Of a DNA stretch of 64,000 bases, positions 59,011-64,000 are shown one piece after another. Under the pieces are notes generated by a model that saw only the letters and a list, made by a program, of their open reading frames with translations, searched no databases and was not told where the DNA came from. This stretch comes from Pycnopodia helianthoides (lineage: Eukaryota > Echinodermata > Asteroidea > Forcipulatida > Asteriidae): positions 2,004,001 through 2,068,000 of the forward strand of contig CM063258.1 of the NCBI GenBank assembly GCA_032158295.1, in the 5' to 3' direction. How positions within the stretch are numbered: the stretch's first letter is position 1; every line of letters starts with the position of its first letter. The translations under genes and the position numbers were made by a program.

Positions 59011-60308
59011 GATTGTTGAACGAAGAAACTGCTCTACGAAATCGGGTAGGCTCACTTACTGGTTTTAGTTTTTTGTACAGCGAGAGATGTTATAGATGAT
59101 GGTAGGCCTATGCAGTCTTATCACGGACTCCATCCCTTGGACTTGAAGCGTTATGCCCGATCTCAAAATATTGTCACCAGACTAACGGCACACGTTATCG
59201 CATATAACTACTCTGGCAGGCCACGCCCAAATGAAGCAATTTAGTTTTACACGGTCATGGTCGTTGGCTAGATATACAACCATAATAAATAAGCATTTAC
59301 AGTGTGTTCTACAGTCGCATGCAAAAGCTTGCAAGTTAGACACGGCCTTGTCATTGTTATTCTGCCTTGCTCAAATTTCACAAAGCACTAGGATTCATCT
59401 AAAGTCGAGTTGTCTTAGAGTTACATAAAAGGGCTATAGACATCACTACCCTAATTACAGCAAACGTATTCGCGCTGGCACACCATGGGTTCGAATACCT
59501 ATGGGTAATTTACATATAAATCTCCCCTTACAGCATGTTGGCTGTGTGAACTGGTGCATGACCTATGTAAAACGATAGGTCAGCACCGTTTTTCTCAATA
59601 GAAAAAATGCTTTTTGTCGGGCCATGTCACATGGTTCTATAAAGCTTTCTAGTTCCATAGTGATTTGTAATGGGATATCAAATTTAGCACTTTGTGAAAT
59701 CGACCCCTTCTTTCTAGTAACGTCGTACAAATGCTGCCTATATTGTAAGCAATTTAGCATACGCAAGTACACTTAAATCAATATCATACACCATAGTTAT
59801 CCATAATGTAAACTTATAACCTCGCCCCCTGGATGACTATATTTTATATGAACACCATCTAGCTTAAGAGCTTCTAACTTCAATTACGGTTAATGGCAAT
59901 AATAAGGAGAGACTAGCTAGAGAAAATGTTTGCGTGATGGTATTTAATCAGGCGTCTAAAGACCATTTTATTGCAACATCAAAACCCCGAGTATTTTGCC
60001 AACCAAGGTTGGAAAACTATGGAAAGCCATGCATGCAAGCAAAACAGATAGCCACAGTATGTAACAATGTTACACAAATTTTCGAAGTTAGTGTTGAATT
60101 TGTTGGAAACAAAGCAACCAACTACCATGTGATGTTTTTTTTCATGAGAGTTTTCAGAAAAGTTGAAATTATTGGTCACAACATCTGCTAACACGATTAA
60201 ATGTTCTGTTAACATTCGGCCATCCATGCCAACCAGCGCGGTTTGTTTATTAACAAGAGAAAGGGCCCATTACGTTTCATGTTCACAGAAATTTTTGACC
60301 GAATAAGC

Positions 60309-60392
60309 GCTAGTTTATATAAAACACTATCCACATTTGAATTAATAATCGCTAATTTATATAAAACACTATCCACATTTGAATTAATAATG
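60309..60392. repeat. 42-bp tandem duplication
   Basis: GCTAGTTTATATAAAACACT and the following bases to AATAATC are repeated directly with one difference (GCTAATTTAT). The sister blocks near 30128 and 37430 have a single copy. Confidence 0.8.
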
Positions 60393-61230
60393 ACCAAGCT
60401 TAAACGACCAAAAATAATGGAAAAGCCTTTCCACCCCAGTGATCGTCAAACCTTAACTTGTCATATCTCAGCTCCTTCGTATATTTTATTAACATGGATT
60501 ACAATAAAAAATTAATCGAACTGAAGGTTGAACAAAAGTAACGAGGTCGGCCATTTTGTTAATAGCTCGTCGCATATTCATCACTGCACCTCTACAAATG
60601 GACGCCTACCTTAAACTCATTAACCTTTTATTTGTTAATTCTAACTCCGGTGAACCTTTCAAGGAAAACAAAAAACCGCGAGGTTTCAAAACCACGCCTC
60701 TGGTGTTGAAATTAACTAAAACCAACATTAACATATCAATACCGACAGCAGTATAGTATCCTCAAAAGATACACACACAAAAATCCTTGAACATAACCAA
60801 AGTCATATCAATAGTCAGATTTTATTTCATGCTTTAACAGGCAAAATAATATCAAGAGGTACCAGTAAAAAAGAGGAAAAAAAGTCAGCATTCAAAAAAT
60901 AAAACATATTAATAAAAAAGAACTGTTACTACTGTTGGTCATGGAAAAAGGTAAAAACACTTATATCATGTTAAAATTATTGTGGTGGTGAGAATAGATT
61001 ACAGCAAAGTAGAGCGGTTCGAATTCATATTCAAACGATAATTCCAACGAAAGAAAATGTATTTAAATAGAATATTTATCAAAGCCCTAAAACATATATG
61101 ACGTCACAGAAGATCCGAACACATTTATTATGTAGAAATGTAAATCACTACTAGAAAAATAGTCGTTTCACAAAGGCTAATTGATACATCAAGTGTTCAC
61201 ATTAATTTTACGACATTGGTCACTGGATTA

Positions 61231-61326
61231 TGGGTGAAGACATCGAACATCGCCAATATCTTTGCAAATATTTGCGATATTATCGCAAATAATTATATTT
61301 GCAAATATTTGCGATTTGCGATCTAG
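61231..61326. repeat. GCAAATATTTGC-type repeat, 3' flank of copy E
   Basis: Introduced by GAAGACATCGAACATCGC and followed by GCAAATATTTGCGAT units; paralogous to 22646-22742 and 31521-31628. Confidence 0.65.
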
Positions 61327-61414
61327 AATTTATCCACCCTAATTAATTGATAAACTTGAAATTCTTTTCGTGGTTTCCACGGTGCTCAGAGAATTGAATT
61401 TTCTCCCAGCTGGC

Positions 61415-64000
61415 TCAGTCAGAAGCAGCACGTACTAAAAAGAATATATTCAAGAAAAAGCCGCAGACATACAAAGCAAACCCAAACATATCAAGACGAC
61501 GGGCAACCATCTTCCAGTTAGTGGCGGCTGTTACCTGTCGAAGAAAAGGAAACAATTCATGTTAATTAAATGTTCGGTTCAACCATTAGAAAGCAAAAAC
61601 TTAATTTAGCAAAACCTTGTAATAAGGACCGGTAGGTATTATAATAGACCCACTTCAAGTCTAGTACAAGTACAGAACAATATTTGTATTCGTTGTTAGC
61701 TTACTCACATGGTCTGCACTTTCGTTTATGTTATCAGTAAATTTGTAAGTACTTTGTAAATATTTAGTAAGTGGAGTTAGCAAAAAAACTGCAATATTGC
61801 AATACTATGCTCGTTGGAATTCTGAGACTTGGCAACTTTCAAGAGAGGGCGACAATTATTACACTCTCTTAACTCTCTTTGTTTTCTTAACTCTCTTTAA
61901 AAGGATAAGTATTCATAACTGACATAGCCAATGCCCAAGCCCAAGCCCAAGCCGTAGTTTCGAAAACGGCGTAGGCTTATGGAGGCAATCCATTCCCAAG
62001 AATGTCCCCGGAGGTCTCGCATTCATATACGCAATATTATTAGATTGCGAAGGGGATCTTTTAGGAGCGTGCTTTGTAAAAGTTATGCAAATTTTGTTCA
62101 CCTTTGATTTATCATCTTCTAATGCGTCTACATCACGTCTCAAGACTGCTGTTCTCTCGGGCGATCGTGCAGTGGTTTCCATCAACCGTCTTCTTCTTTG
62201 TGTCCTCTCGGTGGTGTAAGGTAAGAGTTACGGCCGTCAACAACACAGAACCACCCGACAAGAAGAAGTTGTTGACGATGAATAAAAGCAGAGCCGGAGG
62301 TCTGCTGTGACCACCGTCTGGTAATGCTGCCTGGACCAGCGTCTGAAAGACCACGAAACCTAAGAGTATAGCCACGCCAAAGGAAAGTTTCTCACCGCAC
62401 TCTGGTGGAAGCCAAAAGATGGCGGCTGCAAAGATGGCCAGCATGGTTGATGGAGCTAACACTGAATACACATACAACACCCATTGACGCTCGAAGTTTA
62501 ACGTTATTGTAATGTCGCTTGAATACAGGCACCTGGGATCTGTAGTGAGAGGCGATCTTTCCCAATCGACTGACGACGAATCTGAGAGGTCCACCTCAAA
62601 ATTAGCGCATTTTGCTTTCAAAGGTTGGAGGGTAACGTTTAGCAACTTCCAGTCATCAACAACAGTTTTGGTATAGTTCTTGGTCAGACGAGCAAAGAGC
62701 CTTATGAGAGACTCTGGTGTGGTTGAAAATCCAACCCAGAGAGGACAACTTTGACTATCAAATGGGAATTCGGTCTGCTGGAAGAAACAGTATGTGCTAT
62801 ACCTGATCAGGTTAATTGTGTTAACCGTACCGTTGTACATCACCAGGGATTCTGTCGAGTCTCCGAGAACTGCAGCTTGTCTTTCACTATGCAAGTAAAA
62901 ACAAAACCAAAGACTTTCAGAGTTCAGTGGATCAATATTGACAGTACGAAAATTTGACTAACGGTATTATCTTTTTACAGAATTGTAACTCTGCACACCG
63001 TGTACTTATTATATAGAGTTAAGGTACTCCATGTTTAAATTAACGCAGGAATTTGTATGTGAGATCCGTTGCAAGTCTCCATTCATATTGAGGTGAAGGG
63101 CGTAAGGAAAGTCTTACCACTTGTGCTAAACAAGGTTTATTAAAAACCACGCGGACACACTCTGTGTCGCGTTTCCTGTAAACATCAGCAATCACGAATA
63201 GTGAGGCGTATTTCACTAAAGAGACACCAGACTAATTTATTTTTTCTTTAATTTAAATAGAAAAACAAGATGGCTTCACTAAATCACTTATTAACATAAT
63301 GATAGTGTCCGAATGGATGACTTCGGCTGTGGCTAAGGTCAGATCTCTGAAAATGCCATTTGTCAAACGTTATCGCTGCAGCCAAAAGCCACAGCCGTAG
63401 CCGAAGTTACTTTATTCGGACGCGGCCTTTATCTGCAGTGTATTTTAAAAAAGAAGGATATCAAGCAGAATGCAAGCTAGGCTCAATAAACTATGACGAG
63501 AACCAACGTGGCACTCCCATGCCGTATCCGGGGCGCTAATTTTTTTCCCCTGCACCTTTCGGGCAGTACAGTGTACAATACAGTGTACATTGACCAATCA
63601 AAAGCGGTATTATGTGACGTCACTGTGGACTCAGGCGGATAAATGCGTCGGTTCAATAACATAAGGTGGAAAACGAAAGACCGTGAGTTCGAGTGCATTA
63701 CAGCGTGTGCCATCTTTTATGGGATTTCCCATGTCACTTACGGTGCCTACTGTCAATGACTGTTTAAAACGTAAACAAACCCATGGAACCAGTGAAAGTT
63801 GGCTACTCTTTACTTTTAGGCCCTATAGGCGATGCATCGCCATCAGGCCTAGCCCTAACCTAATACACAGGCCTACTGCAGCTTGTGCTTTGCTAGGTTT
63901 GTATTAATCATGAAATGAAGGTAGGCCTAGTAGCCTAGTATTAGTACTAGCTATCGTGGCCTAGATCATGAAATTTCCTAAAGCTGTAGGCCTACTGTGT
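61415..64000 (-). CDS. Nicotinic-type Cys-loop receptor copy E, partial and frameshifted
   Basis: Only the two 3'-most exons are in the window: 62886-62102 (Cys-loop to M3 and loop) and 61534-61415 (M4, TGA, one codon shorter than the others). The signal-peptide, 45-base and 110-base exons must lie beyond 64000. The large exon is 785 bases: relative to copy D it has an in-frame 3-base loss near 62167 and a one-base insertion at about 62146. The insertion brings a TGA at 62133-62135 in the M3-M4 loop, so the product would end before M4. Binding domain, Cys-loop, M1-M3 and L-P-P-E-C-G-E-K are intact. It may be a young pseudogene, or the insertion may be a sequencing error. The intron to the window end closely matches copy D's intron 3. 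Confidence 0.85.

Larger units (their letters stand above)
59011..61414. other. Intergenic between receptor copies D and E
   Basis: The shortest intergenic interval and the one with fewest insertions, so it serves as the reference for empty sites: single TTAA near 59860 and 60607. It contains a 42-bp tandem duplication (60309-60392) and a GCAAATATTTGC block (61231-61326). No gene recognised. Confidence 0.65.

Overview
The window is eukaryotic, intron-rich, AT-rich animal DNA packed with short inverted-repeat transposons, tRNA-derived SINEs and tandem repeats. Gene content (FPGS, TMEM141 and nicotinic-type Cys-loop receptors with introns) fits a deuterostome. The dispersed repeat families (for example elements beginning GGGCCCAATTTCATAGAG) look to me like those of echinoderms, most likely a sea star; that assignment is from memory and is an inference.

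Layout. (1) 745-9217, plus strand: the last eight coding exons of folylpolyglutamate synthase; its 5' part lies left of the window. (2) 14274-20348, minus strand: a complete four-exon TMEM141 gene, tail-to-tail with FPGS. Intron 3 holds a ~0.94 kb minisatellite and intron 1 holds an inverted pair of minisatellites. (3) From ~20.9 kb to the right edge: a tandem array of duplicated blocks, each carrying one minus-strand nicotinic-acetylcholine-receptor-like gene with the same five-exon structure (exons of 210, 45, 110, ~787 and ~123 coding bases; ~424 residues). Copy A (22832-27272) has two one-base deletions and looks like a pseudogene. Copies B (31718-35737), C (43980-49362) and D (53710-59010) are open. 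Copy E (from 61415, cut by the window end) has a one-base insertion before M4.

The receptors keep the Cys-loop (C-x13-C), the loop D Trp, the W-N-P-x-D-Y-G-G block, and the M1-M2 junction with Glu at -1' and Leu at 9' that goes with a cation channel. They lack the loop B Trp and the vicinal Cys pair of loop C, so the ligand is probably not bound as in classical ACh receptors.

Because the blocks are paralogous, several transposon insertions can be read against an empty site in a sister block: TTAA-target MITEs, a 1.4 kb TTAA element, a 385 bp element with a 7-8 bp target duplication, and a 5.1 kb TA-target element stuffed with satellite DNA including a dimeric ~850 bp higher-order repeat. No bacterial, CRISPR, rRNA or viral genes were seen.
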